From the NCBI RefSeq assembly GCF_025699295.1, contig NZ_JAILWB010000019.1, forward strand, positions 1-64,000: 64,000 nucleotides of DNA, given 5' to 3'. This DNA is from Hydrogenophaga sp. Lineage in GTDB: Bacteria; Pseudomonadota; Gammaproteobacteria; Burkholderiales; Burkholderiaceae_C. The position numbers and the translations under genes were made by a program. The notes beneath the pieces were generated by a model. The model saw nothing but the letters and a program-made list of their open reading frames with translations. It searched no databases and was not told the origin of the DNA. Position 1 is the first letter of the stretch. The number at the start of each line of letters is the position of its first letter. Below, in pieces: positions 9,487 through 18,478 of this stretch.

Positions 9487-10368
9487 ATGTCGTTGACAGC
9501 GTTCTGTCTCATCGTGCTGGCCGGGCTCATCCACGCCTGCTGGAACATCGCGGCCAAGAAGGCGGCGGGGGACGCGCGTTTCGCATTTTTCAGCGCATTT
9601 CTCATGATGCTGTTCTGGGCGCCACTGGGCTGGTGGCTCGGGCGCGATGAGGTGCCACGCTGGGGCACGACCGAATGGGCTTTTGTCGTCGCCAGCGGCG
9701 TGCTGCACGTCTTCTACTACGTCATCCTGTTACGCGGCTACCGCAAGTCCGATCTCACCGTGGTCTACCCGATGGCGCGCGGCTCGGGGCCGCTCCTCTC
9801 GTCGCTGGTGGCCATCGTGCTGCTGGGTGAACGAATATCGGCGCTGGGGGCCCTGGGGATCGCCGGCGTGGTGGGCGGTGTGTTCCTGATCGCCGGTGGC
9901 CCGGGCCTGCTGCGCGCCGCGCACGACCCGGCGGCACGCCGGCGCGTGCACAAGGGCATGGTGTATGGCCTGCTCACGGGCGTCTTCATCGCCTCTTACA
10001 CGGTGGTCGATGGCTATGCCGTCAAGGTGCTGCTGATGTCGCCCATCCTGGTCGACTACATGGGCAACTTCGTGCGCGTGGCCTTGCTCGCGCCCAGCGT
10101 CCTGCGGGACCTGCCAACGGCCACGCAGCACTGGCGCCTGCAATGGCGCTTTGCCCTGCTGGTGGCGGTCGTGAGCCCGGTGGCCTACGTGCTGGTGCTC
10201 TACGCCATGCGCGAAGCGCCGATCTCGCACGTGGCACCCGCGCGCGAAGTGTCCATGTTGTTCGCCGCACTGATTGGTGGCCACCTGCTCGGTGAAGGCG
10301 ACCGCGTCGCGCGCGTCTTCGGTGCCCTGTGCATCGCGGCCGGTGTGACCGCGCTGGCCCTGGGATGA
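9487..10368 (+). CDS. EamA/DMT-family transporter
   Basis: Integral membrane protein of 293 residues with about ten hydrophobic segments arranged as two EamA repeats, the drug/metabolite transporter layout. Recognisable pieces are LVYPMARGSGPLL-like (VVYPMARGSGPLLSS) in the first half and REVSMLFAALIGGHLLGEG in the second. The substrate cannot be deduced. It is separated from the BLUF gene by a probable terminator, and the DUF429 gene follows after 7 bases, so those two likely share a transcript. Confidence 0.88.
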   Translation: MSLTAFCLIVLAGLIHACWNIAAKKAAGDARFAFFSAFLMMLFWAPLGWWLGRDEVPRWGTTEWAFVVASGVLHVFYYVILLRGYRKSDLTVVYPMARGSGPLLSSLVAIVLLGERISALGALGIAGVVGGVFLIAGGPGLLRAAHDPAARRRVHKGMVYGLLTGVFIASYTVVDGYAVKVLLMSPILVDYMGNFVRVALLAPSVLRDLPTATQHWRLQWRFALLVAVVSPVAYVLVLYAMREAPISHVAPAREVSMLFAALIGGHLLGEGDRVARVFGALCIAAGVTALALG

Positions 10369-10375
10369 AGCCCGG

Positions 10376-11221
10376 ATGAGCGACGCCGCCACGCTTCAAC
10401 TGCTGGGTTGCGACTTCACCAGCGCACCGGGCCGGCGAAAACCCATCACGCTGGCCGTGGGCCGCACCGATCGCGGGCGTGTGCTGCTCGACGGCGTCGA
10501 ACGCATCGAGACACTCGATGCCTGGAGCCTGCGTATTTCCGCGCCGGGCCGCTGGGTGGGTGGCTTCGACCTGCCGTTCGGTCTGCCGCGCGAGCTGGTC
10601 ACCACCCTGGACTGGCCAACGGACTGGGCGGCCTGCATGGCGCACTACGGCGGCATGTCGCGCGAGGCCATTCGCGAGACGTTCGCGGCGTTCTGCGACG
10701 CGCGGCCGGTGGGCTCGAAATTCGCGCATCGCGCCACCGACCGGCCTGCCGGTTCCAGTCCGAGCATGAAGTGGGTCAACCCACCGGTGGCCTTCATGCT
10801 CCTCGCCGGCGTGCCCCGGTTGATCGCTGCCGGCGTTACCCTGCCCGGCCTGCTGGCGGGTGACGGTGAGCGCGTGGGCCTGGAGGCCTATCCCGGCCTG
10901 CTCGCGCGCAGCGTGCTGGGCACCGTGCCCTACAAGAGTGACGAGAAGGCAAAGCAGACGCCGCAGCGCCTGATCGCGCGCAAGACCCTGATCAACGCGC
11001 TGGAGAACGGCCAGGCGCCGCTGCTGCAGGCCGACGGCCTGCGCCTCAAGCTCACGCACGCGCAGCGCGACGCACTCGCGGACGACGCCCGTGGTGACAG
11101 CCTGGACGCTGTGCTGTGCCTGCTCCAGGCGGCCTGGGCCGAACAGCGCCACCGCGCTGGCGACTCGCGCTGGGGCCTGCCCGATTTCGACCCGCTCGAA
11201 GGCTGGATCGTCAGCGCCTGA
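10376..11221 (+). CDS. DUF429 family protein
   Basis: Soluble protein of 281 residues beginning QLLGCDFTSAPGRRKPI, the family's conserved GxDFTSAP-like opening with acidic residues suggestive of an RNase H-like fold. Other notable stretches are GFDLPFGLPRELV and EAYPGLLARSVLG. The C-terminal DSLDAVLCLLQAAWA resembles the last acidic motif of such folds. The catalytic role is not established for the family. It begins 7 bases after the EamA gene, and the FMN riboswitch region follows. Confidence 0.8.
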   Translation: MSDAATLQLLGCDFTSAPGRRKPITLAVGRTDRGRVLLDGVERIETLDAWSLRISAPGRWVGGFDLPFGLPRELVTTLDWPTDWAACMAHYGGMSREAIRETFAAFCDARPVGSKFAHRATDRPAGSSPSMKWVNPPVAFMLLAGVPRLIAAGVTLPGLLAGDGERVGLEAYPGLLARSVLGTVPYKSDEKAKQTPQRLIARKTLINALENGQAPLLQADGLRLKLTHAQRDALADDARGDSLDAVLCLLQAAWAEQRHRAGDSRWGLPDFDPLEGWIVSA

Positions 11222-11265
11222 CGGGGGTATCCGCACAGGTGACAGTGCCGGTGCGCCGCCTTGCC

Positions 11266-11271
11266 TACAAT
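11266..11271 (+). promoter_or_regulatory. Candidate -10 element for the ribH leader
   Basis: TACAAT lies about 31 bases before the first paired base of the FMN riboswitch, a plausible -10 hexamer for the riboswitch transcript. No good -35 is visible at the standard distance, so this is a weak call. Confidence 0.35.
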
Positions 11272-11301
11272 TCCGAAGGTCTGGCCTCGTGCCGGACACA
11301 A

Positions 11302-11467
11302 GCGTTCTCAGGGCGGGGTGCAACTCCCCACCGGCGGTGATGGCGGCGTGACATGACGACCGCACGAGTGCCGCGAGCGCCCGCGAGCCGGCTCAACCGG
11401 CATGCGGGGTCAGCAGACCCGGTGAGACCCCGGGACCGACGGTCACAGTCCGGATGAAAGAGAGCGC
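11302..11467 (+). promoter_or_regulatory. FMN riboswitch (RFN element)
   Basis: The conserved RFN core is readable. P1 is formed by GCGTTCTC (11302-11309) and GAGAGCGC (11460-11467). Next come AGGGCGGGGTG, CTCCCCACCGGCGGTGAT, then GGTCAGCAGACCCGGTG, CCGGGACCGACGGTCA and CAGTCCGGATGAAAG. It lies in the leader of the lumazine synthase gene. A strong hairpin follows (CATGCACC 11472-11479 with GGTGCATG 11504-11511) and may be the expression platform. There is no clear poly-T after it, so control could be at translation or by premature termination. FMN binding would lower ribH expression. Confidence 0.95.
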
Positions 11468-11558
11468 GAGCCATGCACCTGCGCGCGCCTTCGGCGTGGC
11501 GGCGGTGCATGCGCTTGTGCGCCCTGATTTGTTGGCCCCTCTTTCGTTCGAGGACACC

Positions 11559-12056
11559 ATGAATCAGACCGAGCCTTCCCGACACCTTCACCTGCCCGCC
11601 GACCTGCGCTTCGCGTTCGTCGAGGCCGCCTGGCACGCCGACATCGTGCACCAGGCGCGCGATGCGTTCTTTGCCGAAATGGCGCTCGGCGGCTTCGGCG
11701 CCGGCGCCATCGACGTGTTCGACGTGCCAGGTGCGTTCGAGATCCCGCTGCATGCGCAGCGACTGGCCCGTTCGGGCCGCTATGCCGCCGTCGTGGGCAG
11801 CGCGCTGGTGGTTGACGGCGGCATCTACCGCCACGATTTCGTCTCGCAGACGGTGGTGCAGGCGCTCATGGACGTGCAGCTCGATACGGGCGTGCCCATG
11901 ATCTCTGCCGTACTCACACCACACCACTTCCACGAGCATGCAGAGCATCGCAAGTACTTTCTGCGCCATTTCGCGGTGAAAGGCACCGAAGCCGCGCAGG
12001 CCTGCCTGCAGACCGTGGCCGGCCTGCGCCGGCTCGACGCGCTGTTGCCGGCCTGA
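11559..12056 (+). CDS. ribH: 6,7-dimethyl-8-ribityllumazine synthase, RibH2 type
   Basis: Catalyses the penultimate step of riboflavin synthesis, condensing the pyrimidine and butanone phosphate precursors. The 165-residue sequence resembles the second-type (RibH2) enzymes of rhizobia and Brucella: [12 protein letters not shown] at the start, [20 protein letters not shown] and [10 protein letters not shown]. Canonical RibH1 enzymes read differently at these points. It stands alone, not in a rib operon, directly behind an FMN riboswitch. The ATG at 11559 begins [10 protein letters not shown]; an upstream start would run into the riboswitch. Confidence 0.9.
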   Translation: MNQTEPSRHLHLPADLRFAFVEAAWHADIVHQARDAFFAEMALGGFGAGAIDVFDVPGAFEIPLHAQRLARSGRYAAVVGSALVVDGGIYRHDFVSQTVVQALMDVQLDTGVPMISAVLTPHHFHEHAEHRKYFLRHFAVKGTEAAQACLQTVAGLRRLDALLPA

Positions 12057-12123
12057 TACCCTGCGCACCGGGTCATGTGACCCGAAACCCCCTGGATCGC
12101 CCAGCCATGACCCGGCATGCGCC

Positions 12124-12972
12124 ATGACCCTCCAACGATTGCCAACCCCCGCGTTGCGGCCGTTCGTGGCGCGGCTCTGGGCAAGCGACGACCCTGAGAC
12201 CGCAGATCGTGCGGCGCCGGTGCGCGAGCACTTGCTGCCTACCGGCGCGATGCACGTGGTGTTACGGCTGACCGACAGCCCGTTGTACATCGTGGACCCG
12301 TTGTGCGGGCCGGATGCACTGGCGCTGGACCATGCCCTGGTGGGCGGTGCCCGCTCACGGTTCTATGTGCGCGAACTGAGCACGCCCGCCTGTTCGGTGG
12401 GCGCTGTGCTGCATCCTGGCGTGGCGGGCTGTCTGTTCGGTGTGGCGGCCGACGGTCTGGCCGGGCGTCACACGCCGCTGGAAGCGCTCTGGGGGGCATC
12501 GGCGCAGCAGTTGCGCGAGCGCCTGCGCGACACGGCGGGCGCCGAGGCCCGCCTGGGCGTTCTCGAGGCTGCGTTGCTGGCGCGACTGCCGCGTGTGCGA
12601 GGCCTGCACCCCGCCATTGCCGCTGCCCTTGCGCAGCTCTCGTGCGGGCGCACGGTGGCCGCGGCCGTGCAGGACAGCGGTTACAGCCACCGCCGTTTCG
12701 TCGCGCTGTTTCGCCAGGACGTGGGGCTCGGGCCGAAAAGCTGGCAACGTGTGCAGCGTTTCCAGCGCGCGCTGCCTGTACTGGCCGCGCCCGGCGACGA
12801 GGCTCCTTCACTGGCTGCGCTTGCCGCGGACGCGGGCTACAGCGACCAGTCGCACTTCAACCGCGATTTCCTGGCGTTTGCGGGTGTTACGCCCCTGGCC
12901 TATCGCGCGCGTGCGGGCATGGACGTCAATCACCTGCGCATCGGAGGCGATGCCACAGCCCGGCATGGTTGA
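12124..12972 (+). CDS. AraC-family transcriptional regulator
   Basis: Regulator of 282 residues. The C-terminal part carries the two AraC helix-turn-helices: VAAAVQDSGYSHRRFVALFRQDVGLGPKSW and then LAALAADAGYSDQSHFNRDFLAFAGVTPLAYR. The N-terminal half resembles the DUF6597-type domain found on such regulators (RPFVARLWASDD, EHLLPTGAMHVVLRL). A VOC/PhnB-like gene starts 77 bases downstream on the same strand, so it may be the target or partner. The effector is unknown. Confidence 0.88.
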   Translation: MTLQRLPTPALRPFVARLWASDDPETADRAAPVREHLLPTGAMHVVLRLTDSPLYIVDPLCGPDALALDHALVGGARSRFYVRELSTPACSVGAVLHPGVAGCLFGVAADGLAGRHTPLEALWGASAQQLRERLRDTAGAEARLGVLEAALLARLPRVRGLHPAIAAALAQLSCGRTVAAAVQDSGYSHRRFVALFRQDVGLGPKSWQRVQRFQRALPVLAAPGDEAPSLAALAADAGYSDQSHFNRDFLAFAGVTPLAYRARAGMDVNHLRIGGDATARHG

Positions 12973-13049
12973 GGTCAGATTTGTTCTATACCCATGCGCA
13001 TGGCCCGAGGAAGATGCGGTCTCCGTTCACCATCCATCCGGGGAAGACC

Positions 13050-13508
13050 ATGAAGATCGAAGAAGTGTTCGCTTATCTGTGCGTATCCGATACCGCAGCC
13101 GCCATCGATTTCTACCAGCGCGCCTTCGGCGTGAGCGAGAAGTTCCGTCTCACGGAACCTGGCGGGCGCATCGGGCATGCGGAACTCGCGTTCGGCCCCA
13201 TGACGGTGATGCTGTGCGACGAGTTTCCTGAATTCGGCATCCGCTCGGCCACCACCATCGGTGCGACGCCGGTGTCCATCCACCTGCACGTGGACAACGC
13301 GGATCACATGATCGAACAGGCGGTGCGCGCCGGCGCCACGCTCGAACGCGAGGCGCAGGACGCGTTCCATGGCGAGCGCTCGGGTGTCGTGCGCGACCCC
13401 TTCGGGCACCGCTGGCTCATTGGCCACCACATCGAGGACGTGAGCACGGACGAGATGCAGCGGCGCTACACCGGGATGCCCGGTGGCGGCGAAACCCGCC
13501 CGGGTTGA
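13050..13508 (+). CDS. VOC family protein (PhnB/glyoxalase-like)
   Basis: Protein of 152 residues with the beta-alpha-beta-beta-beta fold signature of the vicinal oxygen chelate superfamily. It opens AYLCVSDTAAAIDFYQRAFG, continues RIGHAELAFGPMTVMLCDEFPE, and ends near VVRDPFGHRWLIGHHIEDV. It resembles the PhnB/YdcR-like subgroup, which is often annotated as bleomycin-resistance or glyoxalase, but substrate and activity are unknown. The ATG at 13050 sits behind GGGGAAG. Context is the AraC-family regulator immediately upstream. Confidence 0.85.
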   Translation: MKIEEVFAYLCVSDTAAAIDFYQRAFGVSEKFRLTEPGGRIGHAELAFGPMTVMLCDEFPEFGIRSATTIGATPVSIHLHVDNADHMIEQAVRAGATLEREAQDAFHGERSGVVRDPFGHRWLIGHHIEDVSTDEMQRRYTGMPGGGETRPG

Positions 13509-13657
13509 ACGGCGCGCAGCTTGCGGGCGCGCGACCCGTTGCCGGCGAAGACATCAAGTACATGGGTGCGCGCGCGCTTGGTGCATCATGGGCGCCAGCG
13601 CGGCGCCGCCGACAGTCCGGTCGAACGGTGCAAGCGCCATCACAGGAGCGAATCATC

Positions 13658-13879
13658 ATGAACGCAGCCAAGCTGGTCGGCATTGTCCTCATCGTCGCGG
13701 GGGTGCTCGGCCTGGTGTACGGCAGTTTCAGCTACACCAAGGACACGGAAGCCGTGAAGCTGGGACCGCTGGAGCTGTCGGTGAAGCAGAAGGAAACCGT
13801 CAATGTGCCGGTTTGGGCGGGCGTGGGCGCCATCGTGATCGGCGCGGCCCTGCTGGTGCTGGGCGGCAGGAAGGGTTGA
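13658..13879 (+). CDS. DUF3185-like small membrane protein
   Basis: Protein of 73 residues with an N-terminal hydrophobic helix (KLVGIVLIVAGVLGLVYGSFSY), a short polar middle containing TKDTEAVKLGPLELSVKQKETV, and a second helix (VPVWAGVGAIVIGAALLVLGG). The layout and the FSYTKDTEAVKLGPLE stretch match the DUF3185 family. ACAGGAG upstream is a good ribosome-binding site for the ATG at 13658. Function unknown. The nuclease gene follows with essentially no gap. Confidence 0.82.
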   Translation: MNAAKLVGIVLIVAGVLGLVYGSFSYTKDTEAVKLGPLELSVKQKETVNVPVWAGVGAIVIGAALLVLGGRKG

Positions 13880-13884
13880 CGGCG

Positions 13885-14409
13885 TTGCGGGTGACCCCGC
13901 CCGCGCACCAATGCCGTGTGCCAGTGCTGTGGTGGCTGGGCGCCTGCCTGGCTTGGCCCGTGTTCGCGGTGGATGAGGCCACGGCCTATGCCGCCCGGGT
14001 CACGCGCGTCTTCGATGGCGACACGGTGTGGGTCAAGCCCTTGCAGGGCGGTCGCTACCGCAAACTGCGGATCGATGGCATCGATGCCCCCGAGATCTGC
14101 CAGAGCGGAGGGGTCGCATCGCGCGAGGCACTGGCTCGGCGGGTGTTGAACCAGGTGGTGGAGGTGAGTGTGCACCGGCACGACGACTACGGTCGCGGGC
14201 TCGCCCGGCTCGCGCACCAGGGCGATGACATCGCAGCCTGGATGGTGACGCAGGGGCAGGCGTGGTCGTACCGCTGGCGGCGCAGCCTCGGCCCCTTCGC
14301 CGACCAGGAAGCGGCCGCACGTGCCCGGCGCCAGGGCTTGTTCGGGGAAGCGTCGCCGGAGCTGCCGCGCGATTTCCGCCGCCGCCATGGACCGTGTCAG
14401 CTGCCCTGA
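13885..14409 (+). CDS. Secreted thermonuclease-family (SNase-like) protein
   Basis: Staphylococcal-nuclease-like protein of roughly 170 residues. It has an N-terminal signal-type segment (VLWWLGACLAWPVFA, probable cleavage after VFA), so it is likely periplasmic or secreted. The SNase core is visible: RVTRVFDGDTVWVK, then LRIDGIDAPEICQ with the Arg and Glu expected at the active site, and DDYGRGLARL. The start is uncertain: TTG 13876, TTG 13885 and GTG 13891 are in frame. AGGAAGGG ending at 13875 best spaces TTG 13885. Confidence 0.82.
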   Translation: MRVTPPAHQCRVPVLWWLGACLAWPVFAVDEATAYAARVTRVFDGDTVWVKPLQGGRYRKLRIDGIDAPEICQSGGVASREALARRVLNQVVEVSVHRHDDYGRGLARLAHQGDDIAAWMVTQGQAWSYRWRRSLGPFADQEAAARARRQGLFGEASPELPRDFRRRHGPCQLP

Positions 14410-14420
14410 GTCGGCGGCGC

Positions 14421-15173
14421 TCAGTGCGCCTGACCGCACACGGCGCAATGCGGGTTCCGGGGGAGCCTGATCGAACTGAAGGCGAGGTCCTGCCCGTCCA
14501 GCATGAGCAACTGGCCGGTCATGCGTGAGCCCAGGCCGGTGAGCAGCTTGAGCGCCTCGGCCGCCTGCATGGTGCCAACGATGCCCACCAGCGGCGCGAA
14601 CACGCCCATGGTGGCGCACAGCGCTTCCTCGACGCCGGAGTCCTCGGGGAACACGCAGGCATAGCAGGGACTGTCGGTGCTTCGGGCATCGAAAACGCTG
14701 AGCTGTCCGTCCATGCGGATCGCCGCGCCCGAGACCAGCGGCTTGTGGTGCTTCACGCAGGCGCGGTTGATGGCGTGGCGGGTGGTGAAGTTGTCGGTGC
14801 AGTCGAGCACCACGTCCGCCTGAGCCACCAGCGTGTCAAGCAGGGCGTCGTCCGCGCGCAGCAGCACGGGGGTGACCACCACGTCGGGGTTGACCGCAGC
14901 GATCGCCTCGCGCACCGATTCCGCCTTGGGCCGGCCCACGCGCGCCAGGTTGTGGGCAATCTGCCGCTGCAGGTTGGTTTCATCCACCATGTCGTGGTCG
15001 ACCACCGTGATGTGGCCCACGCCCGCGCTGCCCAGGTACAGCGCGACCGGCGAACCCAGGCCGCCAGCGCCGATCACGAGCGCGTGCGACGCCAGCAAGG
15101 CCTCCTGGCCTTCGACCCCCACTTCATCGAGCAGGATGTGGCGCGAGTAGCGCAGGAGCTGTGTGTCGTCCAA
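14421..15173 (-). CDS. moeB: HesA/MoeB/ThiF family adenylyltransferase
   Basis: E1-like enzyme of 250 residues that adenylates the C-terminus of a ubiquitin-like sulfur carrier (MoaD or ThiS). The nucleotide-binding GAGGLGSP motif is near residue 37, followed by DHDMVDETNLQRQ and DCTDNFTTRHAIN. Zinc-binding Cys pairs are CYAC and CAVC. There is no C-terminal rhodanese domain. MoeB is favoured because no thi genes are nearby and the locus contains a molybdoenzyme elsewhere, but ThiF cannot be excluded. It lies 43 bases downstream of ctpA on the same strand. Confidence 0.87.
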   Translation of the reverse strand: MDDTQLLRYSRHILLDEVGVEGQEALLASHALVIGAGGLGSPVALYLGSAGVGHITVVDHDMVDETNLQRQIAHNLARVGRPKAESVREAIAAVNPDVVVTPVLLRADDALLDTLVAQADVVLDCTDNFTTRHAINRACVKHHKPLVSGAAIRMDGQLSVFDARSTDSPCYACVFPEDSGVEEALCATMGVFAPLVGIVGTMQAAEALKLLTGLGSRMTGQLLMLDGQDLAFSSIRLPRNPHCAVCGQAH

Positions 15174-15216
15174 GGGGTCTCAGCGCGGGCAGCCGGTGGC
15201 CTGCCCGTGTGGTCCG

Positions 15217-16710
15217 TCAGTTTTCTTTTTTCTCTTCCGTGCGAAGAGCCAGGGTCTTGCTGACCACGACCGGGCGGCCCTTGAGCTGGTTGATCGCCTG
15301 CTGGAGCTGGAAGTCCTTGTCGGTGCCGAATTCGGGCACCAGGCGCTGGTTCGGGTTCTTCTTCGCTTCTTCTTCCAGGCGCTGGCGCGCTGCTTCGCGT
15401 GCTTCGTCGCGCTGCTGCGCTGCGGCGCGCTCGGCATCGGTCATGCCCGGGCCACCTCGGGCGGCTTCCGGACCATTCTCCAGGTGTTTTTGCAGGTCGG
15501 CCTCGCGCGTGCGAAGGGCAGCGAACACGTTGCCTTCCAGGGTTTCGTCCACCAGCACGTCGGGCACGATGCCCTTGGCCTGGATGGAATTGCCCGAGGG
15601 CGTGTAGTAGCGTGCCGTTGTGAGCTTGAGGCCCGTGTCGGGACCCAGCGGGCGCACGGTCTGCACCGAACCCTTGCCGAAGGTCTGGCTGCCCAGGATG
15701 GTGGCGCGCTTGTGGTCCTGCAGCGCGCCGGCCACGATCTCGCTGGCCGAAGCGGAACCTTCGTTGACCAGCACCACCAGCGGCACGCGCTTGAGCGCGC
15801 CTCTGGTGTTCTCCGTCAGGCGTTTGATCGGGTCGGAGCCGCCGCGGCGCAGGTAATGCTGCGGGATGGCCTTGTAGGTGAACTTGCTGTCTTCCAGCTG
15901 CCCGTTGGTGGACACCACGGTGACGTTCTCGGGCAGGAAGGCCGCCGAGAGTGCCACGGCTGCGTCGAGCAGGCCACCGGGGTCGTTGCGCAGGTCGAGC
16001 ACCAGGCCCTTGAGGTTGGGCTCGGCCTTGTAGATGTCTTCCACCTTGCGCGCGAAGTCCTCGATGGTGCGTTCCTGGAACTGGGACACGCGCACCCACG
16101 CATAACCCGGTTCCACCACCCGCGACTTGACGCTCTGTGTCTTGATTTCCTCGCGGGTGATCGTCACCGGGAAGGTGCGGTTCTCGTCCTTGCGGAAGAT
16201 GCTGAGCAGCACCTTGGTGCGCGGCTCGCCGCGCATGAGCTTGACGGCCTCGTTGATGTTCAGACCCTTGACCATGGTGTCGTCGATCTTGGTGATCAGG
16301 TCACCGGTCTTGAGGCCGGCGCGGAAGGCGGGCGAGTCCTCGATCGGCGAGACGACCTTGACCAGGCCATCTTCCATGGTGATCTCGATACCCACGCCGA
16401 CGAAACGGCCGCTGGTGCCTTCGCGGAATTCCTTGAACGACTTCTTGTCGAAATACTGGGAATGTGGGTCGAGGCTGGCCACCATGCCCGAGATTGCCTC
16501 AGAAATGAGTTTTTTCTCGTCCACGGGCTCCACATAGTCGCTCTTGACCATGCCGAAGACCGCCGCGAGCTGCTGCAGTTCCTCGAGCGGCAGCGGGGCC
16601 AGTGAGCCCCGCGCGACCGCCTGCAACTGCACCGTGGTCAATGCCCCGGCGATCGCACCAATGGCCACCCAGCCAGCGATCTTGAGCTTGTGACGCACCT
16701 GTTTAGCCAT
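15217..16710 (-). CDS. ctpA: S41 family carboxyl-terminal processing protease
   Basis: Periplasmic serine protease of 497 residues. Parts in order: N-terminal membrane/signal helix (residues 10-30), a PDZ domain (about 100-185, with GRFVGVGIEI and AGLKTGDLITKID), and the S41 catalytic domain. Catalytic Ser319 (NEGSASASEIVAGAL) and Lys346 (SQTFGKGSVQ) are both visible, as is LVLDLRNDPGGLL. The C-terminal 80 residues are charged and coiled-coil-like (AERAAAQQRDEAREAARQRL). It is the probable first gene of a unit with moeB. Family members trim membrane or cell-wall proteins; the target here is unknown. Confidence 0.93.
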   Translation of the reverse strand: MAKQVRHKLKIAGWVAIGAIAGALTTVQLQAVARGSLAPLPLEELQQLAAVFGMVKSDYVEPVDEKKLISEAISGMVASLDPHSQYFDKKSFKEFREGTSGRFVGVGIEITMEDGLVKVVSPIEDSPAFRAGLKTGDLITKIDDTMVKGLNINEAVKLMRGEPRTKVLLSIFRKDENRTFPVTITREEIKTQSVKSRVVEPGYAWVRVSQFQERTIEDFARKVEDIYKAEPNLKGLVLDLRNDPGGLLDAAVALSAAFLPENVTVVSTNGQLEDSKFTYKAIPQHYLRRGGSDPIKRLTENTRGALKRVPLVVLVNEGSASASEIVAGALQDHKRATILGSQTFGKGSVQTVRPLGPDTGLKLTTARYYTPSGNSIQAKGIVPDVLVDETLEGNVFAALRTREADLQKHLENGPEAARGGPGMTDAERAAAQQRDEAREAARQRLEEEAKKNPNQRLVPEFGTDKDFQLQQAINQLKGRPVVVSKTLALRTEEKKEN

Positions 16711-16724
16711 CGAAACACCCCAGT

Positions 16725-16745
16725 AAAAAAGCCCGTGCAGGGCCT
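16725..16745 (-). terminator. Possible terminator after gpmA
   Basis: On the minus strand GCCC-TGCAC-GGGC is followed immediately by six T residues, between the gpmA stop and the ctpA start. The stem is only four GC pairs, so the call is tentative. Confidence 0.4.
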
Positions 16746-16847
16746 GCGCGACCCTGTCGGGTCAATATACACCTTGGAGCATCCGGTGATGCTTCGGTTC
16801 CCCACACCCGGAACCGGTATTCCCACCGGGCGTGACGAAGGCCCGCG

Positions 16848-17591
16848 TCAGGCCTTGCCCTGGGCCGCCACGGCGGCCGCGGCCTGCGCGATGGCAGCGG
16901 CGTCGCCGAGGTAATAGTGCTTCAGCGGCCTGAGGTCCGCGTCGAGCTCATAGACCAGCGGAATGCCGTTGGGGATGTTGAGACCGACGATGTCCTGATC
17001 GGAAACGCCGTCGAGGTACTTCACCAGTGCGCGGATGCTGTTGCCGTGCGCGGCCACCACCACCCGCTTGCCAGCTTTGATGGCGGGTGCCATGGCCTCG
17101 TTCCAGAACGGCAGCACGCGCGCCACGGTGTCCTTGAGGCACTCGGTCAGCGGAATCTCTTCGGGCTTGAGGCGGTCGTAGCGGCGGTCACCACGCTCGC
17201 TGCGCGGGTCGCCCGGCTCCAGCGCAGGCGGCGGCGTGTCGTAGCTGCGGCGCCAGATCAGCACTTGCTCGTCCCCGTACTGCTTGGCCATGTCCGCCTT
17301 GTTCAGCCCTTGCAGCGCACCGTAGTGGCGTTCGTTGAGGCGCCAGCTGTGCACCACCGGCAGCCAGGTGCGGTCCATCTCGTCGAGCACGTGCCACAAG
17401 GTGCGGGTGGCGCGCTTGAGCACGCTGGTGTAGGCCAGGTCGAAGTCGTAGCCCTCTGCCTTGAGCAGGCGGCCGGCGTTCCTGGCCTGTTCCAGTCCGG
17501 TGGGCGTGAGGTCCACATCGGTCCAGCCGGTGAAGCGGTTTTCCAGGTTCCAGGTGGATTCGCCGTGGCGAATCAGGACGAGTTTGTACAT
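16848..17591 (-). CDS. gpmA: 2,3-bisphosphoglycerate-dependent phosphoglycerate mutase
   Basis: Glycolytic enzyme of 247 residues interconverting 3- and 2-phosphoglycerate. The phosphohistidine motif LIRHGES is at residues 6-12, the catalytic Glu is in [14 protein letters not shown], and the second His is in [18 protein letters not shown]. The ATG at 17591 matches the universal [12 protein letters not shown] start; earlier in-frame starts would add unrelated sequence. It is transcribed away from the rhodanese-grxC-secB-gpsA group, sharing a 136-base intergenic region with it. Confidence 0.96.
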   Translation of the reverse strand: MYKLVLIRHGESTWNLENRFTGWTDVDLTPTGLEQARNAGRLLKAEGYDFDLAYTSVLKRATRTLWHVLDEMDRTWLPVVHSWRLNERHYGALQGLNKADMAKQYGDEQVLIWRRSYDTPPPALEPGDPRSERGDRRYDRLKPEEIPLTECLKDTVARVLPFWNEAMAPAIKAGKRVVVAAHGNSIRALVKYLDGVSDQDIVGLNIPNGIPLVYELDADLRPLKHYYLGDAAAIAQAAAAVAAQGKA

Positions 17592-17727
17592 GGGGGCGAG
17601 GGTCTCGAAGGGTGAAAACGGGCCGCGGGAGCAGGCGGGACGGCTTCCCGCCGCAGTGCCTGGCGGCACTTCCGGGATGGGCACAGCCATACATTCTAAA
17701 ATCCCGGGCTTACTCGAAAGGTGCCCC

Positions 17728-18138
17728 GTGAGTTTCTTCCTCGAAAACTGGATTCTGATTGCCGTGGCTTTTTCCGCCGGTGCCATGCTGGTCTGGCCCG
17801 CCGTGTCGGCCGGCGCTCGCGCCGGCTCGCTCAACGCGGCGCAGGCGGTGCAGCTCATGAACCGCGAGAAGGCGGTGGTGGTGGACGTGCGCGACGCGGC
17901 CGACTTTGCCGCTGGGCACGTGATCGGCGCGCGCAACCTGCCGCTGGCCGAGCTGGAGGCCCGGTTGCCCGGCACTGTCAAGAACAAGGCCACGCCGGTG
18001 ATTCTGGTGTGCGGCAATGGTGCCACGTCCAACAGGGGGGCGGCTATCGCGAAGAAGCTCGGCTACGAGAACGCCCATTCCCTGACCGGTGGCATGGGTG
18101 CCTGGCGCGCGGCCAACCTGCCGGTGGAAAAAGCCTGA
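17728..18138 (+). CDS. Rhodanese-like domain membrane protein (YibN-like)
   Basis: Protein of 136 residues with an N-terminal hydrophobic segment ([21 protein letters not shown]) followed by one rhodanese domain ([23 protein letters not shown]). The active-site loop [10 protein letters not shown] contains the catalytic Cys. GTG at 17728 is the start. Gene order with grxC, secB and gpsA is the same as yibN-grxC-secB-gpsA in E. coli. Sulfurtransferase activity is likely, but its acceptor is unknown. Confidence 0.9.
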   Translation: MSFFLENWILIAVAFSAGAMLVWPAVSAGARAGSLNAAQAVQLMNREKAVVVDVRDAADFAAGHVIGARNLPLAELEARLPGTVKNKATPVILVCGNGATSNRGAAIAKKLGYENAHSLTGGMGAWRAANLPVEKA

Positions 18139-18178
18139 TCATCGGGGCTCTGTTCGTTCAGCCCACGCGGTTTTCCAC

Positions 18179-18436
18179 ATGGCAAGAGTCAAGATGTTCA
18201 CCAGCGCCTATTGCCCTTATTGCAGCAGGGCCCGTGCCCTGCTGGACCGGCGTGGCGTGGCGGACGTGGAGGAGATCTTCGTGGACGGCAGACCCGAGTT
18301 GCGCGCCCACATGACCCAGCTGACCGGGCGCACCAGCGTGCCGCAGATCTTCATCGGCGACACCCACGTGGGCGGCTGCGACGATCTGCACGCGCTTGAC
18401 GGCCGCGGTGGCCTGGAGCCCTTGCTGCAGGCCTGA
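18179..18436 (+). CDS. grxC: Glutaredoxin 3
   Basis: Glutathione-dependent thiol-disulfide oxidoreductase of 85 residues. The active site is CPYC in FTSAYCPYCSRAR. The cis-proline loop TSVPQIFIG and the GGCDDLHALD helix bind glutathione. The start at 18179 gives MARVKMFTSAYC; an ATG five codons later (MFTSAYC) would also serve. It lies 40 bases after the rhodanese gene. A terminator-like hairpin separates it from secB. Confidence 0.94.
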   Translation: MARVKMFTSAYCPYCSRARALLDRRGVADVEEIFVDGRPELRAHMTQLTGRTSVPQIFIGDTHVGGCDDLHALDGRGGLEPLLQA

Positions 18437-18478
18437 ATCACCGGGGTGACTTGCAGGGCTGACATAATCGGCCCAGTG

